From assembly GCA_964420375.1 (NCBI GenBank), contig CAYQTK010000098.1, forward strand, positions 1 to 14,440: a DNA stretch of 14,440 nucleotides, in the 5' to 3' direction. Source of the stretch: CAYQTK01 sp964420375 (GTDB lineage Bacteria > RBG-13-61-14 > DATKZS01). Below are positions 14,214 through 14,440 of this stretch, one piece after another. The notes under the pieces are model-generated. The model did not search any database, was not told the DNA's origin, and was given only the letters and a program-made list of their open reading frames with translations. Within the stretch, counting starts at the first letter, position 1. Every line of letters starts with the position of its first letter. Both the position numbers and the translations under genes were made by a program.

Positions 14214-14349
14214 AATGTTTCTGCATTCCGGACACCAGGGCAGAGGAACTTTTTGGAGTCAGTGCCTGTTGGTTATGTCATCATTGGAATTATCCACAGC
14301 TCCACAGGCCGGGACCCTTGGCCAGGAGGGTCATAGTCGAGCCTGCGAA

Positions 14350-14396
14350 ACTCCGTTTTTGGAGTGCACCTGCCTGTGCCGGACACGGCAGACAGG
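14350..14396. repeat. Two consecutive small hairpins
   Basis: ACTCC-GTTTTT-GGAGT at 14350-14365 is followed by a larger stem at 14373-14396 (CCTG TGCCG-GACA-CGGCA with a 2-nt bulge, then CAGG). No gene is identifiable from 14154 to the window end. This and the next hairpin make the 3' flank structurally dense, but unrelated in sequence to the 5' REP-like units. Confidence 0.5.
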
Positions 14397-14416
14397 AAAG
14401 CTTGCTTTCGCTTTCA

Positions 14417-14440
14417 TAAGTTCCGGCTTGCCGGAACTTA
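14417..14440. repeat. Perfect 10-bp hairpin at the window end
   Basis: TAAGTTCCGG, loop CTTG, CCGGAACTTA: a perfect inverted repeat that ends exactly at the last base of the window, so its full extent is unknown. No T-tract can be seen because the sequence stops. Confidence 0.6.

Noticed and set aside
14260..14270. CAGTGCCTGTT shared with 1319-1329
   Set aside because: Only 11 bases match and the flanks are unrelated; likely chance.

Overview
This window looks like chromosomal DNA of an uncultivated Gram-negative, probably heterotrophic bacterium. It encodes a Skp/OmpH-type periplasmic chaperone, a phenylalanine-terminated outer-membrane barrel and two lipoproteins with Cys lipoboxes. It also encodes a secreted GH20 hexosaminidase and a secreted M28-type peptidase. 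The MshEN + receiver + HD-GYP + DUF4388 architecture is familiar from Desulfobacterota/Myxococcota and neighbouring candidate phyla, but I cannot name the taxon from sequence alone. I saw no tRNA, rRNA, CRISPR array or transposase.

Layout. (1) 1-1692 is gene-poor and rich in short repeats: one minus-strand Skp-like gene (314-844) in a field of REP-like hairpins, a 59-bp direct repeat on both sides of that gene, and a nested palindrome. (2) 1693-9036 (minus) holds six closely spaced genes that read as one operon from a promoter near 9116-9144. In transcription order they are an MshEN/REC/HD-GYP/REC/DUF4388 regulator, a 5-TM membrane protein, a 93-aa anchored coiled-coil protein, a PHP-domain phosphoesterase, a GH20 hexosaminidase and an M28/PA-domain peptidase. 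(3) 9037-9430 is a divergent promoter region. (4) 9431-14153 (plus) holds four genes in tandem: a DsbA-like lipoprotein, a double-DsbA-like lipoprotein, an outer-membrane barrel protein and a class-III aminotransferase of the glutamate-1-semialdehyde aminomutase superfamily. (5) 14154-14440 is non-coding and contains several hairpins.

How the genes may work together (inference). The minus operon couples a probable c-di-GMP-sensing scaffold, with degenerate receivers and HD-GYP domain, to envelope proteins and secreted amino-sugar and peptide hydrolases. The plus operon looks like an envelope thiol-redox module delivered with an outer-membrane barrel; the role of the aminotransferase in it is unclear. 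The most notable observations are: Glu in place of the phospho-Asp in both receivers, plus HD-GYP motif loss; a DsbA domain that has lost its CxxC next to a sequence motif shared with the neighbouring gene; an M28 peptidase lacking several metal/catalytic residues; and a hairpin repeat family with a compensatory base change.
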